From Ferruginibacter paludis (GTDB taxonomy: Bacteria > Bacteroidota > Bacteroidia > Chitinophagales > Chitinophagaceae), in the NCBI RefSeq assembly GCF_030409685.1, contig NZ_JAUFQJ010000006.1, positions 620,001 to 684,000 of the forward strand: a stretch of DNA of 64,000 nt, written 5' to 3'. The position numbers and the translations under genes are program-made. Shown piece after piece: positions 52,295-61,212 of this stretch. How positions within the stretch are numbered: the stretch's first letter is position 1; the number at the start of each line of letters is the position of its first letter. The notes under the pieces are model-generated. The model was not told where the DNA came from. It saw only the letters and a list, made by a program, of their open reading frames with translations, and did not search any database.

Positions 52295-52888
52295 ATGAAC
52301 CAAAAAATAGCAGACCGCATCAATGCATCCATCGCAGTAAAACAGCAGTTGCTGACAGATGAAAAAATTATCAGCACCGTTGCCACCTGCGTAGATATTA
52401 TTGTAACTGCTTTTAAAAATGGTAACAAAGTATTGTTCTGTGGTAACGGCGGCAGTGCAGCCGATGCACAGCATCTGGCGGCAGAATTCAGTGGCCGGTT
52501 TTATATTGACAGGGATGCTTTACCGGCGGAAGCTTTGCATTGCAATACAAGTTATTTAACTGCGGTAGCAAACGATTACAGCTTTGATTTAATTTATGCA
52601 CGGCTAATTAAAGGCCTCGGTAAAAAAGGCGATGTGCTGGTTGGATTAAGCACATCCGGCAATAGCGCCAATATTGTAAATGCTTTTGAGACCGCCAAAG
52701 AAAAGGAAATGATCACCATTGGTTTTACAGGTTTTACCGGTGGCGCCATGAAAGAAATTTCGGATTATTTACTAAATGTTCCATCAACTGATACGCCGAG
52801 GATTCAGGAAAGTCATATTTTACTGGGCCATATTATTTGCGAGTTAGTGGAAGAAAGATTGTTTGGCCAAACAACGACAGCCAGCTAA
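52295..52888 (+). CDS. gmhA: Sedoheptulose 7-phosphate isomerase
   Basis: 197 residues, usual GmhA length. SIS-domain motifs are FCGNGGSAADAQHLAAEFSG and LVGLSTSGNSANIVNAFETA. The active-site His/Glu near the end is in IQESHILLGHIICELVEE. It converts sedoheptulose 7-phosphate to D-glycero-D-manno-heptose 7-phosphate, the first step of heptose nucleotide synthesis. It is followed by two secreted glycosidase genes before the pathway resumes at hddC. Confidence 0.93.
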   Translation: MNQKIADRINASIAVKQQLLTDEKIISTVATCVDIIVTAFKNGNKVLFCGNGGSAADAQHLAAEFSGRFYIDRDALPAEALHCNTSYLTAVANDYSFDLIYARLIKGLGKKGDVLVGLSTSGNSANIVNAFETAKEKEMITIGFTGFTGGAMKEISDYLLNVPSTDTPRIQESHILLGHIICELVEERLFGQTTTAS

Positions 52889-52952
52889 GCGCTGCATTAA
52901 AGGGCTTTCTATATAGTGTACAGTAGAATTCTAAACTCTTTGCTTAGCATTT

Positions 52953-54341
52953 ATGAAAAATATCTACCTTTTACTTGTTAGTTTTCTTTTGTTAACTGGC
53001 GTGAAAGGGCAACAGGGTAGTAATACAAGTCTATTATCCAAAACGGATATGAATTACCTGGAAGGCCTCACCAGGGATGTGATGGAAAGTTCAAGAATCT
53101 ATCCAGGGCAAAAAATTACGGATGATGTCGGTAATAACAATACCGGCATTGTGTTAATAAGGCCAGGCGGCCGCAGCAGTTACCCGGCCTATTGGATAAG
53201 GGATTATGCCATGTCAATTGAAAGCGGTTTTGTAACAGCCGAAGAACAAAAACAATTGCTGTTGTTAACGGCAAAAACGCAGTGTGATCAAACCTGGATT
53301 TCAAATACCGGCAGTATGATACCGGTTGGTGCCATTGCTGATCACATCAGGATTGACGACAGCAAGCCCATCTTTTTTCCGGGCACTTACGACTATCGGG
53401 AGCAGGGCGGAAAAATCTGGGGAATGACACCACCCTATTGCGATCAGTACTTTTTCATTCACATGGCCCATTACTATGTCACCACTGCTTCGTCTCCCAA
53501 ATTTCTATTTCAGCAAATTAATGGCATACAATTAATCGACCGGTTGGAAATGGCTTATAAAGTACCACCCACCCGCCAGGATAGTGCGTTGGTTTATACA
53601 ACAGATAATTTCAGGGGCGTTGATTTTGGATTCAGGGATGTGATTACTATGACCGGGGATCTTTGTTTACCATCTTTATTAAAATACCGGGCTTCGTTAG
53701 AAATGGCTGAATTATTTGAATTGATTCACCTGAAAGACAAAGCAAAATCGTACAAAAATCTTGCCGCCAAATTGAAACAAACTATTCCTCAAATCTTTTA
53801 CGACTCACGGGGGATGTTGGTGGCTTCAACGGGTAAGAGCAGGCAGGCTGATGTATGGAGTACGGCGCTGGCCGTGTATTTTGGCGTATTGGAAGGTGAT
53901 CGGCTCATAAAAACCAGCCACTTTCTTTGCAAAGCTTATAAAAGTGGAACGTTGTCTGCCAAAGGAAATATTCGGCATACACTCACCACCGATGATTACA
54001 ATGATTCAACTGCCTGGGAGCATAGTTTAGCCGGAAAGAATACCTACCAAAATGGCGCATATTGGGGCACGCCAACCGGCTGGGTTTGTTATGCAATGGC
54101 TAAAACAGATATCGCTGCCGCCAAACAACTGGCCAAAGAATACATTAATGATCTGCGTGCAGGCGATTATAGAAAGGGGCCTGAATTTGGTGCCCCGTGG
54201 GAATGTTATAACAAAGATGCTCCGCAAAATGCAGTCTACCTGGCGTCTGTAAGCTGCCCGTACATCGCATTTAAGAGGCAATCTGCAGGCGTAAAAGCTG
54301 CTTTAAAAGCAGTAAAAAAAACTAAGAAAACCATTCAATAA
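52953..54341 (+). CDS. Secreted six-hairpin glycosidase-like protein
   Basis: 462 residues with the signal peptide MKNIYLLLVSFLLLTGVKGQ. Repeated helix pairs with SYPAYWIRDYAMSIESGFVT, DFGFRDVITMTGDLCLPSLL and SRQADVWSTALAVYFGVLEG suggest an (alpha/alpha)6 barrel like glucoamylase-type or GH15/GH65-like enzymes. WIRDYAM and AWEHSLAGKN may carry acidic catalytic residues. I cannot assign a CAZy family. It lies 64 bp after gmhA and 42 bp before the fucosidase gene, so it probably shares the transcript with both. Confidence 0.65.
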   Translation: MKNIYLLLVSFLLLTGVKGQQGSNTSLLSKTDMNYLEGLTRDVMESSRIYPGQKITDDVGNNNTGIVLIRPGGRSSYPAYWIRDYAMSIESGFVTAEEQKQLLLLTAKTQCDQTWISNTGSMIPVGAIADHIRIDDSKPIFFPGTYDYREQGGKIWGMTPPYCDQYFFIHMAHYYVTTASSPKFLFQQINGIQLIDRLEMAYKVPPTRQDSALVYTTDNFRGVDFGFRDVITMTGDLCLPSLLKYRASLEMAELFELIHLKDKAKSYKNLAAKLKQTIPQIFYDSRGMLVASTGKSRQADVWSTALAVYFGVLEGDRLIKTSHFLCKAYKSGTLSAKGNIRHTLTTDDYNDSTAWEHSLAGKNTYQNGAYWGTPTGWVCYAMAKTDIAAAKQLAKEYINDLRAGDYRKGPEFGAPWECYNKDAPQNAVYLASVSCPYIAFKRQSAGVKAALKAVKKTKKTIQ

Positions 54342-54383
54342 ACTGAATACTTTTTTACAGCCCGTTCATAAAAAAAATGCTTC

Positions 54384-56150
54384 ATGGTAAAAAAAATTAT
54401 TGCCCTTTTTATTTGCATTGTACTGTATGGTGCTACAGTTTCAGCACAAGTCACTACTGCCTTACCTGAACAAAATCCAAAAACAAAATGGTTTCAGGAA
54501 GCCAGGTTCGGGATGTTTATTCACTGGGGCCTGTTTGCGGGACATGCAGGCACTTACAAAGGGAAAAAATATTATGGCATCAGTGAATGGCTGCAGCATA
54601 GGGCAAAAATTCCCGCAAAAGAATACGAACAATTTGCGGCCAACTTTAACCCCGTAGATTTTGATGCGGAGCAATGGGTAAGTTTTGCAAAAGCCTCGGG
54701 CATAAAATACATCGTTATCACCGCCAAACACCACGAAGGTTTTGCGATGTTTAAATCGATGGTATCCGCCTTTAATATTGTAGATGCCACACCATATAAA
54801 AAAGACCCCATGAAAGCATTAGCGACAGCCTGCAAAAAGGCGGGCATCAAGCTGGGTTTTTACTATTCTCAGTTCCAGGACTGGCACGAACCAAATGGAG
54901 GAGGCAACAATTGGGATTTTGATGAAACAAAAAAGGATTACCCCGTTTATTATGCTGCTAAAGCAATCCCGCAAATAAAAGAACTGCTGACCAATTACGG
55001 TGACCTTGGACTGATATGGTTTGATACACCCGGAGATATGACACCCGAACAATCAGCAGAATTTTTAAAAAAAGTGAAGGGCTGGCAACCCAATTGTTTG
55101 GTGAGTAGCCGCGTTGGTAACGGGTTGGGCGATTATACTGATTTTGGTGACGGAGAAGTGCCGGCCGGTGTAGTGAAAGGCCCCTGGGAAGCCATCTTTA
55201 CGCACAATGATTCCTGGGGATATTCTTCATTTGACAATAATTTTAAAACACCCAAAGAGATTATCCGGCTGCTCACAACTATCGCTTCAAAAGGTGGCAA
55301 CCTGCTGTTGAACATCGGCCCGATGGCCAATGGCAAAATACCCGACGCATCGCAGAAATATTTTTTAGCAACAGGCGAATGGCTAAATAAAAATGGAGAA
55401 AGTATTTATGGCACTACCAGTTCACTCATTAAGCCTCAACCATGGGGCGTTACCACCAACAAGCCCGGTAAACTTTTTATACATATTTTTCAATCACCGC
55501 TCAATGGAAAAATCAGTGTACCGTTAAAAGGAATAACCATCCGAAAGGTTTACTGGCTTTCCAATAAAAAACAGGTAGCAGCTGCAATGACCGCTACGGG
55601 GCTGGAACTGCGACTACCGGCCGCATTGCCAGATTTAAGAGACGCTGTTGTGGCGGTTGAATACAGTGGCACAATGACTGAAAATTATGACACACCCGAA
55701 ACATGGAGCATGCAATACTCAGAATTTTCGCTATTGCCGGATTTTGCAACAGTGAAGGGCAATGCCACCATTAGCCCGGTAACTTACTCCCATTATTTTG
55801 GCGACTGGAAGCATGCGGTCTGCATCAAAAATTTGCAATTGCCAACAGATGAAGTGAGTTTTAATATCCAGGTAAAAGAAAAGGGCGATTATAAAATAAC
55901 CCTGGAATATGCAGCCGGTAAAGACAGTGAAGGCGAAGAAGGAATACTGGAAATAGGAGGACAACAATTTCCCTTCCAGGTACTTAAAACAGGTGAGCAT
56001 GATGAATGGAAACCATTGACATGGATCAGGCAGACCATTACCATTTTATCAGTTACAAAGCCGGGCTCGTATACCTTAAAAATGATGCCCGCAAAGGCTG
56101 GCAAAGAATTGTTCAATTTAAAAAGAATCATTGCTGAACCTGTGGAGTAA
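54384..56150 (+). CDS. GH29 alpha-L-fucosidase
   Basis: 588 residues with the signal peptide MVKKIIALFICIVLYGATVS (cleavage near AQV). The TIM barrel has WFQEARFGMFIHWGLFAGHA and VITAKHHEGFAMFKS. The nucleophile Asp214 is in DLGLIWFDTPG, and NGLGDYTDFGDGEVPAGVVK leads to the acid/base region. A carbohydrate-binding-like beta domain ends the protein (about 440-588: AVCIKNLQLPTDEVSFNIQV, DYKITLEYAAGKDSEGEEG). It releases alpha-fucose in the periplasm. Its place inside a heptose-nucleotide cluster is unexpected. Confidence 0.92.
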   Translation: MVKKIIALFICIVLYGATVSAQVTTALPEQNPKTKWFQEARFGMFIHWGLFAGHAGTYKGKKYYGISEWLQHRAKIPAKEYEQFAANFNPVDFDAEQWVSFAKASGIKYIVITAKHHEGFAMFKSMVSAFNIVDATPYKKDPMKALATACKKAGIKLGFYYSQFQDWHEPNGGGNNWDFDETKKDYPVYYAAKAIPQIKELLTNYGDLGLIWFDTPGDMTPEQSAEFLKKVKGWQPNCLVSSRVGNGLGDYTDFGDGEVPAGVVKGPWEAIFTHNDSWGYSSFDNNFKTPKEIIRLLTTIASKGGNLLLNIGPMANGKIPDASQKYFLATGEWLNKNGESIYGTTSSLIKPQPWGVTTNKPGKLFIHIFQSPLNGKISVPLKGITIRKVYWLSNKKQVAAAMTATGLELRLPAALPDLRDAVVAVEYSGTMTENYDTPETWSMQYSEFSLLPDFATVKGNATISPVTYSHYFGDWKHAVCIKNLQLPTDEVSFNIQVKEKGDYKITLEYAAGKDSEGEEGILEIGGQQFPFQVLKTGEHDEWKPLTWIRQTITILSVTKPGSYTLKMMPAKAGKELFNLKRIIAEPVE

Positions 56151-56248
56151 TGTGATGGTGCAATATGGAGTACATTGAATAATATTTATTTCGCAGTATA
56201 ATTTATCTTGCGGGCCTTATAACTCTTTTTAGTATAGTACACAAAGGA

Positions 56249-57013
56249 ATGATTAAAACAGCAATCATATTAGCGGGAGGTTTGGGTACCCGTCTGCGCA
56301 GTGCAGTAGCGGATTTACCAAAATGCATGGCCCCTGTGGAAGGACTTCCTTTCATTCATTTTGTAATCGCAGCCTTACAAAAAGAAGGCGTCGAAAACTT
56401 TATCTTTTCGCTGGGTTATAAAAGCGAAGCCATCATTAATTATGTAGATAAACAATATCCTGCGCTGCAAAAAAAATATGTTGTTGAAACCACGCCGCTG
56501 GGTACGGGCGGTGCAATAAGAGCTGCTTGTAAAGAAGTAAACGAAAAAAACGCAGTCATAGTAAATGGTGATACGTTGTTTCTTGCAGACATTGCAGCCC
56601 TCTCTTCCTTTCATGAAAAGCATCGTGCCGTTTGTACCATTGCCCTGAAAGAAATGACCTCATTTGACCGATATGGCGCAGTAGAAATCAACAGCGATCA
56701 ATCTATCAAAGCATTTAAAGAAAAACAGTTTTGTGAACACGGAACCATCAATGGCGGTGTGTATGCACTAACGGTAGCCGACTTGCTGAAGGGCACCTAC
56801 CCGGACGTTTTTTCTTTTGAAAAAGAATACCTCGAAAAAAATACCGGTACCGGAAAGTTATATGGCGTAATCAACAACCATTATTTTATTGATATTGGCA
56901 TACCCGAAGATTACCAGCGTTTCCAGGACGAATACAAAATAATTTCAGCAGCAAACAACCTGGCCAATACCCCGGATGACACAAACAAATTTTTAAACTT
57001 ATTAACCGCATGA
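56249..57013 (+). CDS. hddC: D-glycero-alpha-D-manno-heptose 1-phosphate guanylyltransferase
   Basis: 254 residues. The nucleotidyltransferase motif is IILAGGLGTRLRSAVADLPK; TTPLGTGGAIRAACKEV, IVNGDTLFLADIA and NGGVYALT follow. This is the HddC-type NTP-transferase that joins heptose 1-phosphate to GTP. Its stop overlaps the start of gmhB by 4 bp, which indicates translational coupling. With hddA, gmhA and gmhB it completes the route to GDP-D-glycero-alpha-D-manno-heptose, used for surface glycans or S-layer glycosylation. Confidence 0.92.
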   Translation: MIKTAIILAGGLGTRLRSAVADLPKCMAPVEGLPFIHFVIAALQKEGVENFIFSLGYKSEAIINYVDKQYPALQKKYVVETTPLGTGGAIRAACKEVNEKNAVIVNGDTLFLADIAALSSFHEKHRAVCTIALKEMTSFDRYGAVEINSDQSIKAFKEKQFCEHGTINGGVYALTVADLLKGTYPDVFSFEKEYLEKNTGTGKLYGVINNHYFIDIGIPEDYQRFQDEYKIISAANNLANTPDDTNKFLNLLTA

Positions 57014-57555
57014 GCCCGTTTTTAATTGACAATAGCTGGACTCTTTTTTTAGACAGGGATGGCGTAATCAACCACGAACAAGTTGACGGATATGTGAATA
57101 CCTGGGAAGATTTTACATTTTATGCAGGCGTAAAAGAAGCGTTAAAAATATTCGCCTGCCATTTTAAATATATCATCGTTATCACTAACCAGCGGGGCGT
57201 TGGCCGCGGCATTACCAAACCCGAAAATCTGCAGATCGTCCACCAGCAGATGGTAAAAGAAATTGAAGCAGCGGGCGGCAGAATTGACAGCATCTATTTT
57301 TGCATTGATGTAAATGCAGACAGTATCAACCGAAAACCCAATACCGGCATGGCTTTACAGGCAAAGCGAGATTTTACAGATATTGATTTTTTGAAATCCA
57401 TCATGGTGGGCAACAATTTCAGCGATATGGAATTTGGCCGCGGCATAGGTGCTAAAACTATTTTTTTACCCACTACTCAACCCGAAGTAACCGGCCCGGA
57501 TAAACGGATTGATGCTATCTATCCTTCCCTGATTGATTTTGCAAAAAGCCTGTAA
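57010..57555 (+). CDS. gmhB: D-glycero-D-manno-heptose 1,7-bisphosphate 7-phosphatase
   Basis: 181 residues, a HAD phosphatase. The nucleophile motif is LFLDRDGVINHEQVDGYV (DxD near 16-18); VITNQRGVGRGITKPENLQI, GMALQAKRDF (Lys) and MVGNNFSDMEFGRGIGAKTI complete the HAD core. It removes the C7 phosphate from heptose 1,7-bisphosphate. The zinc-binding Cys cluster of E. coli GmhB is reduced (only YFCID is left), as in many Bacteroidota forms. The ATG overlaps the end of hddC. Confidence 0.9.
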   Translation: MSPFLIDNSWTLFLDRDGVINHEQVDGYVNTWEDFTFYAGVKEALKIFACHFKYIIVITNQRGVGRGITKPENLQIVHQQMVKEIEAAGGRIDSIYFCIDVNADSINRKPNTGMALQAKRDFTDIDFLKSIMVGNNFSDMEFGRGIGAKTIFLPTTQPEVTGPDKRIDAIYPSLIDFAKSL

Positions 57556-57626
57556 GCTTTCGTTAATTTTGCAGCACAGGAGCCCTTATTATCCTGTTTA
57601 TTAAAGTATTGTTTTACATTTATTGT

Positions 57627-58637
57627 ATGAAGAAATTGTTTGTATTGGCTGGGTGTATTGTTTTTGTTCAATTGTGTTTTTCGCAGGGACTGCATAAAAC
57701 TGATGCTGTTTTTTTGCAGCAAAAAGAAGACTCTTTAAAGACGTATGCGAAAGATATGATACAGGCCATCAACCCGCAAAACCGTTTTAAGGCGGACAGT
57801 CTTTTTACAAAAATGTTTGTACGGGCATTGAAAACAAACGGTTCATTCAGCTATCCGTTTGATAGCCTGGAAACAATTTCAAAATTATATCCGCCCGACA
57901 GCAGCTTCCGCATTTTTACCTGGCAAATGGTGATCAGCGACAATGTGATCCGCCAGCATGGTGCCATCCAGATGAAGACCACGGATGGCTCTCTAAAATT
58001 ATTTCCACTCATTGATAAGTCAGATGTTACAGACAATATCAGTGATACGGTAGGTGACAACAGGGGCTGGATTGGCGCTGTATATTACCGGATGATTGAA
58101 ACAAGAAGCGCTAACCAAAATTTTTATACCCTATTGGGATACGATGAAAACAACATTCGCAGTAACCGTAAAATAATTGAAGTATTGAGTTTTAAAGATG
58201 GTGAACCCGTTTTTGGTGGCCGCTATTTTAGTTTTGACAATGATGCGGTGAAACAGCCGGCCGTAAGTCGTTACATCATGGAGTATAAAAAATCCACCGG
58301 TCCACGGCTTACTTACGATGCTGACCTTGACATGATTGTTTTTGAGCATTTGGAAAGCGAAAGCAATGAACCAAAAAAGAAGTGGACGCTGATACCTGAC
58401 GGAGATTACGAGGGGTTTAAATGGAAGAACGGACAATGGATACATGTAGAAAAAGTTTTCAACCAAATAACACCAGAAGGCAAGGAACCCGTACCAAGCC
58501 CGTTGAGGGAAACGCAGGGTAACCTGGAAGAAGATAAATTACAGGATTCGCCTGGTGAAAAAGCAGCTGCAGCAGGAACGCCTGCCTCTGTTAAAAAACC
58601 AAAAGTGGTAAAGAAGAAAGTGAAACCGGAGAATTAA
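57627..58637 (+). CDS. Secreted hypothetical protein with basic C-terminal tail
   Basis: 336 residues from MKKLFVLAGCIVFVQLCFSQ. The mature part has mixed alpha/beta segments: FKADSLFTKMFVRALKTNGS, FRIFTWQMVISDNVIRQHGA, SRYIMEYKKSTGPRLTYDAD, LDMIVFEHLESESNEPKKKW. A Pro/Ala/Lys-rich tail ends it (TPASVKKPKVVKKKVKPEN). I know it only as a recurring Bacteroidota hypothetical protein. It is predicted periplasmic. It has its own spacer after gmhB and precedes the GH8 gene by 76 bp. Confidence 0.8.
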   Translation: MKKLFVLAGCIVFVQLCFSQGLHKTDAVFLQQKEDSLKTYAKDMIQAINPQNRFKADSLFTKMFVRALKTNGSFSYPFDSLETISKLYPPDSSFRIFTWQMVISDNVIRQHGAIQMKTTDGSLKLFPLIDKSDVTDNISDTVGDNRGWIGAVYYRMIETRSANQNFYTLLGYDENNIRSNRKIIEVLSFKDGEPVFGGRYFSFDNDAVKQPAVSRYIMEYKKSTGPRLTYDADLDMIVFEHLESESNEPKKKWTLIPDGDYEGFKWKNGQWIHVEKVFNQITPEGKEPVPSPLRETQGNLEEDKLQDSPGEKAAAAGTPASVKKPKVVKKKVKPEN

Positions 58638-58713
58638 AATGCAGCGGCTTACCTGTAAGTTGTTTTCATTTCACTAAAAAATTGCTGCGATAGCTGGTTA
58701 AAAGAATGAAATT

Positions 58714-59934
58714 ATGAAAACCGTTTTGCCATTTTTTTACCTCCTGTTTCTTAATGTTGTTTCATCAGCTCAAACACCATCGAAGCCATTTCCCCAACAC
58801 GTTCATTATTCTGAAGGCGTCGTTACTCCCATCCATATTTCACAACAACAAGCCGACGAATCTGTAACATCTTTCTACTATAACTGGAAGCACCGCTACA
58901 TCCGCGGCAACGCCAGCAATAACCAGTATTATATTTGGACGGGAGATGCAACGGGTAAATACAAAAGCGTTTCTGAAGGCCAGGGTTATGGTATGATCAT
59001 CATTGCCCTGATGGCCGGGCAGGATACTGCAGCACAAACAATATATGATGGATTGTATAATTACTACCGCAGCCATCCAAGTACCAACAGTAAATATTTG
59101 ATGGCATGGGCACAAACCAATTCATTCGCCGATACGGATGGCAGTTCCGCTTCTGATGGTGATTTGGACATTGCTTATTCCTTGTTGCTTGCGGATGCGC
59201 AATGGGGAAGCAAGGGAAGCATCCCTTATTTAAGCGAAGCAAAGGCAATGCTGGGCGCTATCATGCAGCAGGAAATTAACCCAATCACCTTCTCGGTATT
59301 ATTGAGCAATGCGATAGAGCCGGACAGCAGGGATTATTTTGATATGCGTCCCTCAGATTTTATGCCTGCGCATTTTAAGGCATTCAAAAAAGTGATTAAT
59401 AGTCAATTGTGGGATAAAGTGATTGACAAAAATTACACGTTGTTTTTTCTGTTACAAAAACAATACAGTCCCGATGCCGGGCTGGTGCCGGATTTTATTC
59501 AACACATCCATTCGAGGCCAGGGCCGGCAAGAGCCAGCTATCTGGAGTCGAGGCATGATGGTAGTTATAATTACAATGCCTGCCGGGTTCCCTGGCGTAT
59601 TGCTACCGACTATATTGTAAACGGCGACAAACGTTCAAAAGCATTCGCAGCAAAAATCAATGCCTGGATACGCAGCACTACTGAAGACAATCCGGATAAT
59701 ATTTCTGCAGGTTATACACTGCAGGGCGATGATATGCGAAAGCGCAATTTCGAAGCGTTGAGTTTCATCAGTTCGTTCGCGGTCGCGGCTATGGTAGACG
59801 CTAAAAATCAGGCCTGGCTGAATAAGTTGTGGGATTATATTATAGGCTTTAAACTAGATCAATTTGATTACTACGACAATACCATCAAAATGTTTACCCT
59901 GATTATTTTATCGGGGAATTATTGGACGTCTTAG
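58714..59934 (+). CDS. Glycoside hydrolase family 8 (endoglucanase/licheninase/xylanase type)
   Basis: 406 residues with the signal peptide MKTVLPFFYLLFLNVVSSAQ. GH8 motifs: YKSVSEGQGYGMIIIALMAG with the acid Glu88, and SSASDGDLDIAYSLLLADAQ with the conserved Asp cluster near 148-152. The (alpha/alpha)6 barrel continues with YNYNACRVPWRIATDYIVNG and GYTLQGDDMRKRNFEALSFI. It cleaves beta-1,4-linked glucans, xylans or chitosan; the substrate cannot be fixed. Predicted periplasmic or secreted. Monocistronic or cotranscribed with the preceding gene. Confidence 0.92.
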   Translation: MKTVLPFFYLLFLNVVSSAQTPSKPFPQHVHYSEGVVTPIHISQQQADESVTSFYYNWKHRYIRGNASNNQYYIWTGDATGKYKSVSEGQGYGMIIIALMAGQDTAAQTIYDGLYNYYRSHPSTNSKYLMAWAQTNSFADTDGSSASDGDLDIAYSLLLADAQWGSKGSIPYLSEAKAMLGAIMQQEINPITFSVLLSNAIEPDSRDYFDMRPSDFMPAHFKAFKKVINSQLWDKVIDKNYTLFFLLQKQYSPDAGLVPDFIQHIHSRPGPARASYLESRHDGSYNYNACRVPWRIATDYIVNGDKRSKAFAAKINAWIRSTTEDNPDNISAGYTLQGDDMRKRNFEALSFISSFAVAAMVDAKNQAWLNKLWDYIIGFKLDQFDYYDNTIKMFTLIILSGNYWTS

Positions 59935-60030
59935 GCACTATCCGCATTGTGTTGATTACGCTGTAAAAAATACAGGCAAGCATATTGTTAAACACCTTCC
60001 CCTTCTTCAAATAAATACGATTCAATTACT

Positions 60031-60312
60031 TTATCCTTTGAACCTTATAATTAATTCCCAGGTATCTTGATCTGTAAAATATTGCAGATTATCATTTTTT
60101 TCATATTGCAACGTGTCAGTTGATGAACCGAGCATTTCTATAATTTGCTTTCTGGATTGTCCAATAAGAATACTGTCTTTCACCAATGTTTTCGCCATTT
60201 TAAAAGGCTTTGATTCAGCTCTTGTCCATTTCTCCTTGTCAAATTTTTGACGATAATTGAGATTGTGAAAACAGGCCTGGCTTGTCACGAACAACATGTA
60301 AAAAGCAAACAA
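60031..60312 (-). CDS. Small membrane protein with BamE/SmpA-like C-terminal segment
   Basis: The C-terminal segment LVKDSILIGQSRKQIIEMLG, SSTDTLQYEKNDNLQYFTDQ, DTWELIIRFKG has the helix-turn pattern of BamE/SmpA-like domains. The given start is a TTG; the frame stays open back to about 60439 and there encodes two membrane helices (FYSCLLVIVCTLYIIYRRL and FSAIGIAVPLLFAFYMLFVT) but no ATG. ATGAAAAAGAAAATATAG one frame away suggests an N-terminal frameshift. So the true protein may be about 135 residues, or the gene may be broken at its start. Confidence 0.55.
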   Translation of the reverse strand: MFAFYMLFVTSQACFHNLNYRQKFDKEKWTRAESKPFKMAKTLVKDSILIGQSRKQIIEMLGSSTDTLQYEKNDNLQYFTDQDTWELIIRFKG

Positions 60313-60573
60313 TAATGGTACAGCAATTCCAATGGCAGAAAACTTCCGGTTTGTTTTTAATCGTCTGTAAATTATGTAAAGGGTACAAACAATGACTAAT
60401 AAGCAGGAGTAAAAAAGAAGGCATCTATATTTTCTTTTTCATCTAATCTCTCTCCTGCCAAAGAAAATACGGAAAACATTACAGTAAAAACAAGCAATAC
60501 TTATAGAAGCGTTGTCAAAAGGAATCCACCAACAAAAGAAAGGAATTGTGTGGAGTTCATGGTAGAATAGCTA

Positions 60574-60948
60574 TCACGCATCAATCAAATAAGTTCCCAA
60601 ATCAACTACTTCTCCTTCTCCTTTTTTATATTGCTGAATGGTTTCAAGATCAATATCCTGCATTACCTGGCTTTGGAAAACAGGCACATCGTTTTTGTAC
60701 ACTACAAAGTAAAAATCAGGGAAGGTTTCTATGTTCGCCAGGTCGCCAAATGCCTGGTGGCGAAAGGCAATTTTAGCATATCCATTGCTATCAATTCCGC
60801 TTTCACCAATAAAATCGTTGTCGAATATATCCTTGTCGAAAAGCCTTACCCTGTAAGCATCCCCGGTTACAGGCGCATCACTGCCCTTTGCAATAAAGCG
60901 GGCAGTAATTTCGAACATCATGTCGGAGTCTAAAGAGAGCTTGCTCAT
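60574..60948 (-). CDS. C2-like/beta-sandwich hypothetical protein
   Basis: 124 residues, no signal peptide. Beta-rich: MMFEITARFIAKGSDAPVTG, DAYRVRLFDKDIFDNDFIGE, GYAKIAFRHQAFGDLANIET, FPDFYFVVYKNDVPVFQSQV. The pattern of a Ca-binding-like loop (DKDIFDNDFIGES) recalls C2-type or transthyretin-like sandwiches, which is only a resemblance. No neighbours suggest a role; it lies between two unrelated minus-strand genes. Probably cytoplasmic. Confidence 0.7.
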   Translation of the reverse strand: MSKLSLDSDMMFEITARFIAKGSDAPVTGDAYRVRLFDKDIFDNDFIGESGIDSNGYAKIAFRHQAFGDLANIETFPDFYFVVYKNDVPVFQSQVMQDIDLETIQQYKKGEGEVVDLGTYLIDA

Positions 60949-61065
60949 TGTGGAAGATATTTAAAGTGAAAAGTAAAAAATTAAAATTAAAAAATGAATC
61001 TGCTGATTGGAGTAACCACATCTGCATGACACCCGCTCTAATAAAAGTTCATCAAAGCTGTCTTT

Positions 61066-61119
61066 GTACAAGAGGGCGATGCAACGATGATTCACAAAGC
61101 TTCTTAGCCCGGACCAAAA
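61066..61119. repeat. Dispersed 54-bp repeat, copy 2
   Basis: Same orientation as copy 1 at 47670-47723, identical at 48 of 54 positions. It lies in the spacer downstream of lepA. Confidence 0.8.
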
Positions 61120-61212
61120 TTTATTTCGTTCAAACACCATGTCAAGAAAAGTACTCCAAAACTGCGAACTCCAAAATGCCAATCTGGGGGATTTAGGGGT
61201 CCAGACTACTCC

